Under the pieces are notes generated by a model that was not told the DNA's origin, searched no databases, and worked only from the letters and a program-made list of their open reading frames with translations. Position numbers and translations under genes: made by a program. Source: Clostridia bacterium (GTDB lineage: Bacteria; Bacillota; Clostridia; Oscillospirales; Acutalibacteraceae). Taken from it: a stretch of DNA of 64,000 nt. The stretch lies in the NCBI GenBank assembly GCA_900770255.1, contig CAAGJN010000012.1, positions 1 through 64,000 on the forward strand. Direction: 5' to 3'. Below are positions 16,409 through 26,022 of the stretch, one piece after another; the stretch's first letter is position 1, and each line of letters starts with the position of its first letter.

Positions 16409-17118
16409 TTCGCCACCTCGATCGCCTCTGCGAGGTCTATATCCCCGGTATAGTAAGCCTTGCCGATTATCGCGCCGTAGAGCCCCATGCCGTGCAGCGC
16501 CCTTACATCGCCGATACTCGAAACGCCGCCGGAGGCTGTAATCCCGAGGGAATATTTTTCAGAAAGCTCCCGGTAAAGCTCAAGGTTCGTGCCGCGCATT
16601 GCGCCGTCCCGTGAGATATCGGTGCAGATGACGTTCCCGACGCCTATCGACTGCATCCTCGAGAGAAACTCGTCGAGCGTGACGTCTGCCGTCTCGAGCC
16701 AGCCTTTTACGGCTATTTTGCCGTCTCTCACGTCTGCGCCGACGGCTATTTTTTCGCCGTATTTCCGAACGGCTGAAAGCAGAAATTCTTCGTCGTTTAC
16801 CGCCGCGGTGCCGAGGATGACACGGCCGACGCCGGCGGAGAAATACTTTTCGACCGTCTCCATGCTGCGTATGCCGCCGCCGATCTCGACAAACAGAGAG
16901 GTGCATGACGCTACCTCTGCCACAACCGAGAGGTTCGGTGTTGTGCCGTCCTTTGCGCCCTCGAGATCCACCATATGGATGTGCGTCGCACCGCACTTTT
17001 CAAAATCGCGCGCGACTGAAACGGGCGAGGAGCTGTAAACGGTCATATTTTTATAGTCGCCCTTGTAGAGGCGCACGGCCTTTTTGTCATAGAGGTCTAT
17101 TGCCGGAAAGATTATCAT
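16405..17118 (-). CDS. hisA: ProFAR isomerase
   Basis: Isomerises ProFAR to PRFAR (histidine step 4). 237 residues. N-terminal IFPAIDLYDKKAVRLYKGDY contains the catalytic Asp, and ICTDISRDGAMRGTN holds the second. The start is ATG at 17118, 2 bases after the hisH stop; the frame stays open further upstream but this is only overlap with hisH. A GGAGG-type site lies in the hisH end. Confidence 0.97.
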   Translation of the reverse strand: MIIFPAIDLYDKKAVRLYKGDYKNMTVYSSSPVSVARDFEKCGATHIHMVDLEGAKDGTTPNLSVVAEVASCTSLFVEIGGGIRSMETVEKYFSAGVGRVILGTAAVNDEEFLLSAVRKYGEKIAVGADVRDGKIAVKGWLETADVTLDEFLSRMQSIGVGNVICTDISRDGAMRGTNLELYRELSEKYSLGITASGGVSSIGDVRALHGMGLYGAIIGKAYYTGDIDLAEAIEVAK

Positions 17119-17120
17119 CG

Positions 17121-17735
17121 TCAGGCCTCCTTTTCGCAGAATGCGCGCAGGATGTTGAGCCCGACGTTTCCACTCTTTTCTGGGTGAAACTGACAGCCCA
17201 TGACGTTGTCCTTCTGCACGGCCGCAGTCAGCTCGATGCCGTATTCGGCGGTGGCGATGACGCTGTCGTCGCAGTCTGCTGCATAGAACGAGTGGACAAA
17301 ATAGACGCAATCATCCTCTTCGATATATTTAAACAGCCTGCTCTCGCGCTTGAAGTGCAGAGCGTTCCAGCCTATGTGCGGGATTTTGAGTTCAGGCGGG
17401 ATAGCGCCCTGCATCGGCACAACGCTGCCGCCGAGCAGCCCCAGACCCTCATGCTCGCCGTATTCGAAGCTCCTCTGAAACAGAAGCTGCATGCCGAGGC
17501 ATATGCCCATGATATCCTTGCCTGCGCCCGCCTCGGATTTTACTATCCTGTCGAGTCCGCTGCCGCGAAGCTTCCGTGCGGCGTCCGCAAAAGCGCCGAC
17601 TCCGGGAAGGATAAGTTTGTCGGCTTTTTTTATCTCGTCAACGTCGGAGGTTATGACAGCCTCGGCGCCGATGCTTTTTAATGATGAGCGCAGGGAAAAG
17701 AGATTCCCCACGCCGTAGTCGATTATTGCTATCAT
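17121..17735 (-). CDS. hisH: Imidazole glycerol phosphate synthase, glutaminase subunit
   Basis: Class-I glutamine amidotransferase that supplies ammonia to HisF. 204 residues. DYGVGN at the N-terminus, LPGVGAFADA and the nucleophile cysteine in MGICLGMQLLF, followed by the His in GCQFHPEKSG. Overlaps hisB by one base (TGATG). Confidence 0.98.
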   Translation of the reverse strand: MIAIIDYGVGNLFSLRSSLKSIGAEAVITSDVDEIKKADKLILPGVGAFADAARKLRGSGLDRIVKSEAGAGKDIMGICLGMQLLFQRSFEYGEHEGLGLLGGSVVPMQGAIPPELKIPHIGWNALHFKRESRLFKYIEEDDCVYFVHSFYAADCDDSVIATAEYGIELTAAVQKDNVMGCQFHPEKSGNVGLNILRAFCEKEA

Positions 17736-18322
17736 CAGAGAACTCCCTTTGTTGAAGGCACCTCGTCGGCGAAGGCCGGGTCTATTGCAGCAGCCGTTTT
17801 GAGGCTGCGTGCAGCCGACTTGAACGCGCCTTCTATGATGTGGTGCGAGTTATATCCCGCAAGCTGCCTTATGTGCAGCGTGACGCCCGCTTCGCGCGCG
17901 AAGGCAGTCCAGAACTCCTCACACAGCTCCGTGTCAAAATCGCCGACCTTCTGAGTCGGGATATCAAGGGCGAAGAAGCATCCGCCGCGGCCTGAGATGT
18001 CAACGGCGGTGAGGATCAGCGACTCGTCCATCGGCAGCAGAGTATCGCCGTAGCGGACGATACCTTTTTTGTCGCCGAGTGACCGCCTGAACGCCTGACC
18101 GAGCGCGATGCCGATATCCTCGACTGTGTGGTGATAGTCGACCTGGGTGTCGCCCTTGCAGAAAACCGTCAGGTCAAAGCGGCCGTGGCGCGCAAACAGC
18201 GTCAGCATGTGGTCGAGAAAGCCGCAGCCGGTGTTTATTTCGGAGCTGCCCTTTCCGTCGAGTGAGAGGGAGAGCGTTATGTCTGTCTCCGCAGTCTTTC
18301 TTGATATTTCAGCACTTCTCAT
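17735..18322 (-). CDS. hisB: Imidazoleglycerol-phosphate dehydratase
   Basis: Dehydrates imidazole glycerol phosphate to imidazole acetol phosphate. 195 residues, the monofunctional form with no phosphatase domain. Metal-binding histidine motifs are present: GCGFLDHMLTLFARHG, DYHHTVEDIGI, GYNSHHIIEGAFKS. Three bases separate it from hisC. Confidence 0.98.
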   Translation of the reverse strand: MRSAEISRKTAETDITLSLSLDGKGSSEINTGCGFLDHMLTLFARHGRFDLTVFCKGDTQVDYHHTVEDIGIALGQAFRRSLGDKKGIVRYGDTLLPMDESLILTAVDISGRGGCFFALDIPTQKVGDFDTELCEEFWTAFAREAGVTLHIRQLAGYNSHHIIEGAFKSAARSLKTAAAIDPAFADEVPSTKGVL

Positions 18323-18325
18323 CAG

Positions 18326-19384
18326 TCACGCCTCCATTATTTCTTTGATTTTTTCAATCAGTATTTCCATCTGTTCCGCTGTGCCTATAGTGATGCGATT
18401 ATAGTCGGCGATGCGCTCTGTGTCAAAGTGGCGCACGAGCACGCCGCGCTTTTTGAGCTCAAGATAGAGCTCTCTGCCGTCTATCCGGTCGGACTTTGCA
18501 AAAACAAAGTTTGCTTTTGAGTCGAGCACATAAAAACCGAGCGCGCGTAGCGCCGCTGATGTTCTTTCCCGGTTCTCAGTTATCGTGCGGCAATTTGCCA
18601 TGTAGTAGTCGTTATCCTCAAGCGCCGCGGCGCCCGCGGCCGCGGTCAAGCGGTTTATGTTGTAGGGGTTCGTCGAATATTTTATCGTGTTCAGGTCGGC
18701 GATCAGCTTCTCGTTGCCTATTCCGAAGCCCAGCCGTGCCCCCGCCATCGAGCGGGATTTTGAAAATGTGCCGGTGACGAGCAGATTGTCGTAGCTGTCT
18801 ATAAGCTTTACTGCGCTCTCGCCGCCGAAATCGATATAAGCCTCGTCTACAATGACGATATTGCCGGGGTTGCTTTTAACGATGCGCTCGATATCGCAAA
18901 GCGGCAAAAGAAGTCCTGTCGGTGCGTTGGGGTTTGCAATGACTATGGTTTTGCCGATCCCCGTATAGTCGTCTGGACAGATAGAAAAGTCGTCTCTCAG
19001 CGGTATCTCGACGTAGGGAATGTGGTTGAACTGCGCGAACACGGGATAGAAGCCGTAGGTTATGTCCGCAAAGGCGAGCGGGCTCTTTTCATCCGCAAAC
19101 GCCGCAAAGGCGAAGTTAAGCACCTCGTCAGATCCGTTGGTCATGATGATCTGCGAGGGCTTGACGCCGAATACCTCGGCGGCCTTGCGGCAAAGCGCCG
19201 TGCACTCAGGGTCTGAATAGAGCTGCAGCTTTGAACACTCGCCGGCGACCGCGGACATTACATTTTCGCTCGGCGGGAACGGGGATTCGTTCGTGTTGAG
19301 CTTTATATACTGCATGTTGAGTGGCTGCTCGCCCGGGGTGTAGGGCTCGAGCGCCGCATATTTGCTGCTTAAAAATCGGCTCAT
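18326..19384 (-). CDS. hisC: Histidinol-phosphate aminotransferase
   Basis: PLP-dependent transfer of the amino group from glutamate to imidazole acetol phosphate. 352 residues, fold-type I. The segments KLNTNESPFPPS, TNGSDEVLNFAF, ANPNAPTG, VDEAYIDFGG and the PLP-lysine region TGTFSKSRSMAGARLGFG are all present. Its ATG overlaps the hisD stop by four bases. Confidence 0.96.
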   Translation of the reverse strand: MSRFLSSKYAALEPYTPGEQPLNMQYIKLNTNESPFPPSENVMSAVAGECSKLQLYSDPECTALCRKAAEVFGVKPSQIIMTNGSDEVLNFAFAAFADEKSPLAFADITYGFYPVFAQFNHIPYVEIPLRDDFSICPDDYTGIGKTIVIANPNAPTGLLLPLCDIERIVKSNPGNIVIVDEAYIDFGGESAVKLIDSYDNLLVTGTFSKSRSMAGARLGFGIGNEKLIADLNTIKYSTNPYNINRLTAAAGAAALEDNDYYMANCRTITENRERTSAALRALGFYVLDSKANFVFAKSDRIDGRELYLELKKRGVLVRHFDTERIADYNRITIGTAEQMEILIEKIKEIMEA

Positions 19385-20664
19385 TTCTTTTCTTCGAAAC
19401 GCACGGCCGCACTTTTCGCGTGTGCGTCAAGACCCTCCTTGTGTGCGAAATATGCCACCTTGCCGGCGACTGCCTTGAGCGCGTCGGCGGTGTAGTAAGT
19501 GAACTGTGATCTCTTGACGAAATCGTCTACCGAGAGCGGGGAGGAAAACCGCGCGGTGCCGCTCGTCGGCAGAGTGTGGTTCGGACCCGCAAAGTAGTCG
19601 CCGAGAGCCTCGGGGCAGTATTTGCCCATGAAGATCGAACCCGCATGCTTTATCCTGTCGAGGTAGTCAAACGGGTTGTCAACGCACAGCTCAAGGTGCT
19701 CGGGAGCGATCTCGTTTGCTATGTCTATGGCGAGCATAAGGTCGTCTGCGGCGACAATTATTTTGCCGTTGTTGTCTATGGAGGCGCGTGCGATCTCGGC
19801 GCGAGGAAGCAGCGGAATCTGCCGCTCAAGCTCCGCGCTGACCTTTTCTGCAAAGTCCCTGCTGTCCGTCACAAGCACGGCGCTGGCCATCCTGTCGTGC
19901 TCCGCCTGCGAAAGCAGATCGGCCGCGACAAATTCGGGATTGCAGGTCGAGTCGGCGACGACGAGTATCTCGCTCGGCCCCGCGATCATGTCTATCGAAA
20001 CCTTGCCGAAGACCTGCTTTTTTGCTTCGGCGACAAAGGCGTTGCCGGGGCCCACTATTTTATCGACCCTGGGGATGCTCTCGGTGCCGTAGGCGAGCGC
20101 CGCTATCGCCTGCGCGCCGCCGACCTTGAAGATCCTGTCGACGCCCGCTGCTTTGGCGGCTGCCAGAATGACGGGGTTTACCTTACCGTTCTTCCCGGGC
20201 GGGGTTACCATGACGATCTCCCGGCAGCCCGCTATTTTTGCCGGTATACTGTCCATGAGCACCGTTGACGGATAAGCCGCCGTGCCGCCGGGGACGTAGA
20301 GGCCGACTTTTTCTATCGGCATGACCTTCTGGCCGACGACTACTCCGTCTTTGTCGTTGATAATAAAGCTGCTGCGCACCTGTTTTTCGTGAAAGCTGCG
20401 GATGTTCTCCGCCGCCTCCTCAAGTATGCAGATAAACTCGGGCTCGACCGCGTTTATTGCCTCGTCAATTTCGGCGGACGTGACCTCGAGCGAGTCAAGC
20501 TCGGCTCCGTCGAATTTCAGCGCGTAGCCGTACAGCGCGCTGTCGCCGTTTCTAATGACGTTTGCGATTATATCCGCGACCACGCCCTCGACATTCTGCG
20601 AGATATTCTCGCGGGCAAAAATTTCGCTGTTCGGCACTTCGCCGTAGTTATATATCTTTATCAT
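19381..20664 (-). CDS. hisD: Histidinol dehydrogenase
   Basis: Zinc enzyme performing the last two oxidations, histidinol to histidine, with NAD. 427 residues, normal length. The signatures GLYVPGGTAAYPSTVLM, KVGGAQAIAALAYGT, MIAGPSEILVVAD and the HTLPTSGTARFSSPLSV region are present. Four-base overlaps with hisG and hisC. Confidence 0.98.
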   Translation of the reverse strand: MIKIYNYGEVPNSEIFARENISQNVEGVVADIIANVIRNGDSALYGYALKFDGAELDSLEVTSAEIDEAINAVEPEFICILEEAAENIRSFHEKQVRSSFIINDKDGVVVGQKVMPIEKVGLYVPGGTAAYPSTVLMDSIPAKIAGCREIVMVTPPGKNGKVNPVILAAAKAAGVDRIFKVGGAQAIAALAYGTESIPRVDKIVGPGNAFVAEAKKQVFGKVSIDMIAGPSEILVVADSTCNPEFVAADLLSQAEHDRMASAVLVTDSRDFAEKVSAELERQIPLLPRAEIARASIDNNGKIIVAADDLMLAIDIANEIAPEHLELCVDNPFDYLDRIKHAGSIFMGKYCPEALGDYFAGPNHTLPTSGTARFSSPLSVDDFVKRSQFTYYTADALKAVAGKVAYFAHKEGLDAHAKSAAVRFEEKK

Positions 20665-21287
20665 TTCAAGTCCACCTGCCTGCTCATATTTTTGACTATT
20701 TCTTCTATTTGCCCACCCTTAAACTTAAAGCTTGCCTTATTCGAGATGAGCCTCGCGCTGATGGGCAGGATAGTTGCCTTGACCTCGAGGTTGTTTTCTT
20801 TGAGCGTCGTGCCCGTTTCTACAATATCGACTATCACGTCGGAGAGTCCGAGTATCGGCGCTATCTCGATCGAGCCGTTGAGCTTGATGATGTCTATGTC
20901 GCGCCCGAGCCCCGCATAGTAGTTTGCGGCGATATTTGTAAACTTTGTCGCCACGCGCAGCGTCTTTTCGCCGTCGTCGTAGAAGTCCTTCGGCCCTGCG
21001 ACCGCCATGCGGCATTTGCCCAGGTCAAGATCGAGCAGCTCGTAGATGTCCGGTTCATATTCGAGAAGTATATCTTTTCCCGCTACGCCGATATCCGCTG
21101 CGCCGCGCTCGACATATATCGAGACGTCAGAGGGTTTGACCCAGAAATAGCGTACGCCCTTCTCCTTGTTTTCAAATATCAGCTTGCGGTTTGTCTCCTT
21201 TATTGACGGGCACGGGAAGCCTGCGGCCTCGAACATAGCGTAGACCTTTTCACCGAGCCTGCCCTTCGGCAGAGCTATATTCAGCAT
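20661..21287 (-). CDS. hisG: ATP phosphoribosyltransferase, short catalytic subunit
   Basis: First, committed step of histidine synthesis: ATP + PRPP to phosphoribosyl-ATP. 208 residues, so the short HisG_S form lacking the C-terminal regulatory domain; it requires HisZ, which is encoded immediately upstream with a 7-base overlap. IALPKGRLGEKV at the N-terminus and the PRPP-loop segment VDIVETGTTLKEN are visible. Confidence 0.97.
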   Translation of the reverse strand: MLNIALPKGRLGEKVYAMFEAAGFPCPSIKETNRKLIFENKEKGVRYFWVKPSDVSIYVERGAADIGVAGKDILLEYEPDIYELLDLDLGKCRMAVAGPKDFYDDGEKTLRVATKFTNIAANYYAGLGRDIDIIKLNGSIEIAPILGLSDVIVDIVETGTTLKENNLEVKATILPISARLISNKASFKFKGGQIEEIVKNMSRQVDLK

Positions 21288-22378
21288 GACGCGCCCTCCT
21301 TACGAAGATCGATAAGTTCTTTGTATCTGAGTTTTTCCGGCACGCCCTTCTGAGCGCTGACGGTGAGCCCCGACGATATGAGCTCATTGATTTTTTTGCA
21401 TAGGGCGTCCGTGTCCGTGCCGGCGCCGTATATCAGCAGCACATCAACTCCGGAGCCCGAATTTGATCCGCTCAGTTGCTCGAGCATATCGAGATACAGC
21501 GCAAAGCCGATCGCGCCGGAGCGGCGCTCCATCTTCTCCATAAGCTTGTCGTACTGGCCGCCTGCGAGCACGCCGCCGCAGACGCCGTCGAGAAAGCCCT
21601 TGAACACGAATCCGTTATAATAATTCATGTCGTTGATAACGGAGAAGTCAAAGATTATCTTATCCGAGAGCGGGGACGAGTCGAGCAGCTTTGACAGCGC
21701 CTCAAGCTCGCCGAGTTCCTCTGCCGGGTATGTGTTTTTTAGCTTTTCTATGACCTCGCCGCGCTTGCCGTAGGTAGAAACGAAGGTCGATAACATATCT
21801 GCGCCCTGCTCGCTTACCCTGTACTGATCGCAGAGACGGCGGAGATCATGTGCGTTTTTCTCAGATATACAACGCAGCGCCTGCGCCCCGAAAGCTTCGT
21901 CGGGGCAGACGGAGTCGAGTGCGCGGGAGAGCAGGCCGAGGTGCGATATCTCAAGAACGAACGAGTCGGATATCAGCGACAGGCTCTGCGCGGCGAGCGA
22001 GATGACCTCGTATATGTCATAGAGATCGATGTCCCCGATGCACTCGAGCCCGGCCTGCATGATCTCCTTGTACTGGTGAGTGCTCTCGGACACGCGGTAG
22101 ACGTTCTCGTTATAATAGACCTTCTGTTTGCAGCCGGGAGCATCTTCGCCGCCCTTGATTATCGACAACGTGACGTCGGGCTTCAACGCAAGCAGCTTGC
22201 CGTTTGTGTCGTTGAAGGTGATTATGCGGTCGCTGATGAGAAAATCCTTGTTTCGCATATAGAGCTCATATTCCTCGAATTTGCTCATCTTGTACGGAAG
22301 ATAGCCGTATTTCCTGTAGAGTGAGCGCAGGGCAAAGACCGCCTTCTCCTCGCTCTTCAAAAGCTTTTCGTCTATCAT
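21281..22378 (-). CDS. hisZ: ATP phosphoribosyltransferase regulatory subunit
   Basis: HisRS-like regulatory subunit of the hetero-octameric HisG_S/HisZ enzyme, mediating histidine feedback. 365 residues. It resembles a histidyl-tRNA synthetase core (KPDVTLSIIK; ENVYRVSESTHQYKEIMQAGLECIG; GGVLAGGQYDKL) without the anticodon domain, so it cannot charge tRNA. Overlap with the regulator gene upstream (ATGA). Confidence 0.95.
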   Translation of the reverse strand: MIDEKLLKSEEKAVFALRSLYRKYGYLPYKMSKFEEYELYMRNKDFLISDRIITFNDTNGKLLALKPDVTLSIIKGGEDAPGCKQKVYYNENVYRVSESTHQYKEIMQAGLECIGDIDLYDIYEVISLAAQSLSLISDSFVLEISHLGLLSRALDSVCPDEAFGAQALRCISEKNAHDLRRLCDQYRVSEQGADMLSTFVSTYGKRGEVIEKLKNTYPAEELGELEALSKLLDSSPLSDKIIFDFSVINDMNYYNGFVFKGFLDGVCGGVLAGGQYDKLMEKMERRSGAIGFALYLDMLEQLSGSNSGSGVDVLLIYGAGTDTDALCKKINELISSGLTVSAQKGVPEKLRYKELIDLRKEGASC

Positions 22379-22668
22379 TTTTCTTCTCCTTTAATCCTGT
22401 CAAGTACGGTACTGTAGCCGCCCGTGCCGTATTCGTAGCACTTGCCGACGCGGCTTATCGTCGCTGTGCTCGCGCCCGTCCGGCTGCTTATTGCGGAGTA
22501 GCTGACGCCCTCGTCGAGCAGCTTTGCCACCGAGAGGCGCTGCGAGATGGCGAGCACTTCCTTTATCGTGCAAACATCCTCGAGAAAAGCGTAGCACTCC
22601 TCTTTTGTTTCAAGCGATAACAGCGCTTCGCAGAGCGCGTCCGTGCTGTCATTATGCCAGTTGCTCAT
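22375..22668 (-). CDS. yerC: YerC/HisR-type TrpR-family repressor
   Basis: 97-residue TrpR-superfamily protein of the YerC/YecD group. Its helix-turn-helix is visible as RLSVAKLLDEGVSYSAISSR and the recognition helix TGASTATISRVGKCY. Comparative studies have proposed such proteins as histidine-biosynthesis repressors (HisR); its position as first gene of the his operon supports that here. ATG 22668 is preferred to the in-frame TTG at 22686 because of the GGGA site about 8 bases upstream. It probably binds the TGCT repeats at 22687-22711. Confidence 0.88.
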   Translation of the reverse strand: MSNWHNDSTDALCEALLSLETKEECYAFLEDVCTIKEVLAISQRLSVAKLLDEGVSYSAISSRTGASTATISRVGKCYEYGTGGYSTVLDRIKGEEK

Positions 22669-22686
22669 ATAATCATCCCGTTTCAA

Positions 22687-22711
22687 TGCTTTATCATGCT
22701 AATATGGTGCT
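22687..22711 (-). promoter_or_regulatory. Candidate HisR operator: three phased TGCT elements
   Basis: TGCT occurs at 22687-22690, 22697-22700 and 22708-22711 (AGCA on the coding strand), spaced 10 and 11 bases, one helical turn each. The block lies just downstream of the predicted start of transcription (near 22712), where a repressor would block initiation. That it is the operator is inference. Confidence 0.55.
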
Positions 22712-22718
22712 ACAATAA

Positions 22719-22747
22719 ATTATATATTATCTTTTCTGCCGTGTCAA
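22719..22747 (-). promoter_or_regulatory. Consensus sigma-A promoter of his operon
   Basis: On the - strand TTGACA (22742-22747), exactly 17 bases, TATAAT (22719-22724): a perfect consensus promoter. This strength fits a promoter normally held down by a repressor. Confidence 0.9.
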
Positions 22748-22907
22748 TACCGGGAGAGCGGATGCTGCGAAAAAATCGGAAGGCTGAGGCGCGGATATTT
22801 TGGATATATTGCCAATCTGATCAAGATTAAACTCATTGTTGCGCCCGTTTCAGGCAAACAGACGTCTGTCGGGCGTTTTCCCATTGGGTGCCAAACGTGC
22901 TTAGAAA

Positions 22908-22935
22908 GCAAAACTGAGCGGTTAATGCCGCTCAG
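22908..22935 (-). terminator. Terminator of argCJBDF operon
   Basis: Perfect 8-bp stem ctgagcgg (22914-22921) with ccgctcag (22928-22935), 6-base loop; on the - strand it exits into TTTTGCTTTC. It begins 8 bases after the argF stop. Confidence 0.8.
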
Positions 22936-22942
22936 CCTATGT

Positions 22943-23938
22943 TTATCTCTCGTCCGTCAGCGTTGCCGCCATGACGGCTTTTATTGTGTGCATGCGGTTT
23001 TCGGCCTCAGCGAAAACGACGGACTGAGAGCCCTCGAACACCTCGTCTGTGACCTCCATTGACTCTCTGCCGAATTTTTCGCCCATCTCCTTGCCGATCG
23101 TCGTTTTCATGTCGTGATAAGACGGCAGACAATGCATAAACACAGCGCTTTTCTCCGCCTTTGCCATGATAGCGGCGTTGACCTGATAGGGCGCGAGGTC
23201 GTTTATCCTCTGTTCCCAGACCTCGGTTGGCTCTCCCATCGATACCCATACGTCGGTGTAGATCACATCGGCGCCTCTGACGGCTTCGTCGGGATCCTCA
23301 CAGAAGCGCAGCTGTGCACCTGTTTCGGCGGCTATCGCCTCGCAGGTTTTTATCAGCTCTGCGCCGGGGAAATATTTCTTCGGCGCGCAGGCGGTAAAGC
23401 TCATGCCCGTTTTTGCGCAGCCGACCATGAGCGAGTTGCCCATGTTGAAGCGGGCGTCGCCCATATAGACGAAGTTTATGCCACCGAGCCGACCGAACTG
23501 CTCCTTGACGGTCAGAAAATCCGCGAGTATCTGAGTCGGGTGGAACTCGTTGGTCAGACCGTTCCATACGGGGACAGAGGAGTACTCGGCGAGCTCCTCG
23601 ACTATCGACTGGCCGAAGCCTCGGTATTCTATGCCGTCATATATGCCCGAGAGCACGCGCGCTGTGTCGGCGATACTCTCCTTTTTGCCGATCTGCGAGC
23701 CCGAGGGGTCGAGATAGGTTGAGCCCATTCCGAGATCCCTTGCCGCGACCTCAAAGCTGCAGCGGGTTCTCGTGCTGGTCTTTTCAAAGATCAGCGCGAC
23801 ATTTTTGCCCTCGCAGAGCCTGTGAGGGATGCCTGCCTTCTTTTTTGCCTTGAGCTCGGCGGCGAAATCTATGAGATACTCTATCTCAGCGGGAGTAAAA
23901 TCCAAAAGCTTTAAAAAATCTCTTCCCTTGAAAGTCAT
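22943..23938 (-). CDS. argF: Ornithine carbamoyltransferase
   Basis: Transfers the carbamoyl group to ornithine, forming citrulline. 331 residues. The carbamoyl-phosphate motif [13 protein letters not shown], the [17 protein letters not shown] segment and the ornithine-side HCLPS motif identify an OTC rather than an ATC. Its ATG overlaps the argD stop in ATGA. Last gene of the arginine operon. Confidence 0.97.
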   Translation of the reverse strand: MTFKGRDFLKLLDFTPAEIEYLIDFAAELKAKKKAGIPHRLCEGKNVALIFEKTSTRTRCSFEVAARDLGMGSTYLDPSGSQIGKKESIADTARVLSGIYDGIEYRGFGQSIVEELAEYSSVPVWNGLTNEFHPTQILADFLTVKEQFGRLGGINFVYMGDARFNMGNSLMVGCAKTGMSFTACAPKKYFPGAELIKTCEAIAAETGAQLRFCEDPDEAVRGADVIYTDVWVSMGEPTEVWEQRINDLAPYQVNAAIMAKAEKSAVFMHCLPSYHDMKTTIGKEMGEKFGRESMEVTDEVFEGSQSVVFAEAENRMHTIKAVMAATLTDER

Positions 23939-25116
23939 GATATGTCCTCCTTTTTTGCACAGACCTCTTTTATCACGTCTACCGCCTGCTCAAGCAGCTC
24001 CATAGGAATGTTGAGCGCGGGCAGCAGTCTCACCTTGTCCTTGGCCTTGATAACGAGCACGCCCTTTTCCATGCACTCGTTTATCACGTCGGAAGCGCTG
24101 CGCTGAGTGCTGATGCCCAGCATGAGCCCGAGTCCGCTGACCTCTTTGATGCCCGAGGCTGAGCTGAGCTGAGAGATTATATATTCGGAACGCTCCCTTA
24201 CTCCCGCGAGCGTTTTTTCGTCGATGCGCTCAAGGATGCTCAGAGCGCCCGCGCAGCAGACGGGATTTCCGCCGAAGGTTGAGCCGTGCGAGCCGGGGGT
24301 CAGCACGCCCTTGACCTTGTCTCCGAGCAGGGTTGCGCCCAGAGGCAGACCGCCCGCGAGTCCCTTGGCAGTCGAGACGATGTCGGGCATGATGCCGTAG
24401 TTCATGTAGCCGTAGAGCTTGCCGCTCCTGCCGTTGCCGATCTGCACCTCATCGCAGATGAGCAGCACGTCGCGCTCGTTGCAGATGCGCTCGAGCGATT
24501 GCAGATATTCCTTGTCGAGCGCAATAACTCCGCCTTCGCCCTGCACGACCTCGAGCATCACCGCGGCGCATCGGTTTTCAAACAGCATCTTTTCGAGCTT
24601 TTCGATGTTGTTGGGCTCGACGTAGATAAAGCCGTCGGTCAGTGGCAGGAAGTCCTTGTGAAAAACGTCCTGTCCCGTTGCGGCAAGAGTGGTTATGGTT
24701 CTGCCGTGAAAGCTGTTTTTGAGCGTCACGATGTTGAAGCAGTCTGCGCCGTGCTTTTCGCGGGCGTATTTGCGCGCGACCTTTATTGCACATTCATTGG
24801 CCTCCGCGCCCGAGTTTGAGAAGAAAACCTTCTTCATGCCGGTTCTCCTGCAAAGCTGCTCGGCCAGGCGGACGCAGGGCTCAGTGTAATATAGATTCGA
24901 CATGTGCTGCAATGTGCCGGCCTGCTCGGTGATCGCCTTTACCCACTCGTCGTCGGCTATGCCGAAGGTGTTGACCGCTATACCAGAGGAGAGGTCGATG
25001 TATTTTTTGCCCGTCTTGTCCCAGACTACTGAGCCCTTGCCGCCTTCGATGATCAGCGGGAAGCGCGCGTATGTGTCGGCGATATACGCACTGCCCTTTT
25101 GCTGTAATATATCCAT
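23935..25116 (-). CDS. argD: Acetylornithine aminotransferase
   Basis: PLP enzyme converting N-acetylglutamate semialdehyde to N-acetylornithine. 393 residues from ATG 25116. [44 protein letters not shown] and the PLP-lysine segment [14 protein letters not shown] are present. GTG 25135-25137 in frame overlaps the argB stop and is an alternative start; AAAGGAG lies 11 bases before the ATG, slightly long. Confidence 0.95.
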   Translation of the reverse strand: MDILQQKGSAYIADTYARFPLIIEGGKGSVVWDKTGKKYIDLSSGIAVNTFGIADDEWVKAITEQAGTLQHMSNLYYTEPCVRLAEQLCRRTGMKKVFFSNSGAEANECAIKVARKYAREKHGADCFNIVTLKNSFHGRTITTLAATGQDVFHKDFLPLTDGFIYVEPNNIEKLEKMLFENRCAAVMLEVVQGEGGVIALDKEYLQSLERICNERDVLLICDEVQIGNGRSGKLYGYMNYGIMPDIVSTAKGLAGGLPLGATLLGDKVKGVLTPGSHGSTFGGNPVCCAGALSILERIDEKTLAGVRERSEYIISQLSSASGIKEVSGLGLMLGISTQRSASDVINECMEKGVLVIKAKDKVRLLPALNIPMELLEQAVDVIKEVCAKKEDIS

Positions 25117-25133
25117 TGAATTTGCAACTCCTT

Positions 25134-25988
25134 TCACGCGGTAAACATCGTGCCCATGCCCTCATCGGTGAGCATCTCGATAAGGATCGAGTGGGGCACG
25201 CGCCCGTCAATGATGAAAACTCTGTGAACGCCGAGGTTTATGGCGTTGATGCAACACTCGGCTTTCGGGATCATGCCGCCGCTGATGACGCCGCTTTTTA
25301 TAAGCTGCGGCGCATCATCTGCTCTGATAACGGAGATCAGCGTATTCGGGTCGTTCTTGTCCTGAAGAATGCCGCCGATATCGGTCATGGATATCAGACT
25401 CTCCGCGCCGAGCGCGCCGGCTATCATGGCCGCCGCTGTGTCGGCGTTGATGTTGTAGACGCTGCCCTCGCTGTCGCAGCCGACGGTGGAGACGATCGGA
25501 ATATAGCCCTTGTCGATCACGTCAAGGATAGGTTGAATATTGATGTTCGTTATCTCGCCGACAAAGCCGAGCTCTTCGTTTTTTGCTCTCGCCTCGATCA
25601 TGTGTCCGTCTATGCCGGACAGGCCGATTGCCATACCGCCCTTGTTCTGCACGAGGTTGACGAGGCTTTTGTTGACCTTGCCCGCGAGCACCATCTGAAC
25701 AATGTCCGCAGTCTCCTTGTCGGTCACGCGCAGTCCGTTTATAAATTCACTCTTTTTGCCGATCTTTTGCAGCATATCGGTGATCTCAGGCCCGCCGCCG
25801 TGGACGAGCACAACCTTTATGCCAATCAGCGACAGCAGCACGATATCGCGCATAACTGAATCCTTGAGCGTCTCGCTCGTCATGGCGTTGCCGCCGTATT
25901 TTATGACGACTATCTTGCCGGAATATTCCTGTATATAAGGCAGGGCGTGTACGAGTACCCGCGCGCGGTCCGCGTTTGAAATGTCCAT
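25134..25988 (-). CDS. argB: Acetylglutamate kinase
   Basis: Phosphorylates N-acetylglutamate. 284 residues from ATG 25988 (GGGAG 8 bases upstream; the in-frame GTG at 25997 is less favoured). Amino-acid-kinase fold: VVIKYGGNAM, VLVHGGGPEI, GLRVTDKETADIVQMVLAGKVNK, NINADTAAAMIAGAL, ISMTDIGGIL. The N-terminal helix before the kinase core may indicate the arginine-sensitive form, which would fit a pathway using ArgJ. Confidence 0.96.
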   Translation of the reverse strand: MDISNADRARVLVHALPYIQEYSGKIVVIKYGGNAMTSETLKDSVMRDIVLLSLIGIKVVLVHGGGPEITDMLQKIGKKSEFINGLRVTDKETADIVQMVLAGKVNKSLVNLVQNKGGMAIGLSGIDGHMIEARAKNEELGFVGEITNINIQPILDVIDKGYIPIVSTVGCDSEGSVYNINADTAAAMIAGALGAESLISMTDIGGILQDKNDPNTLISVIRADDAPQLIKSGVISGGMIPKAECCINAINLGVHRVFIIDGRVPHSILIEMLTDEGMGTMFTA

Positions 25989-26022
25989 TTTTTTCACTCC
26001 CGTTTCTAAGCTTGCACGGCGG

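Noticed and set aside
16405..17310. Longer hisA frame reaching into hisH
   Set aside because: The extension is only the shifted frame of hisH; homology begins at ATG 17118.
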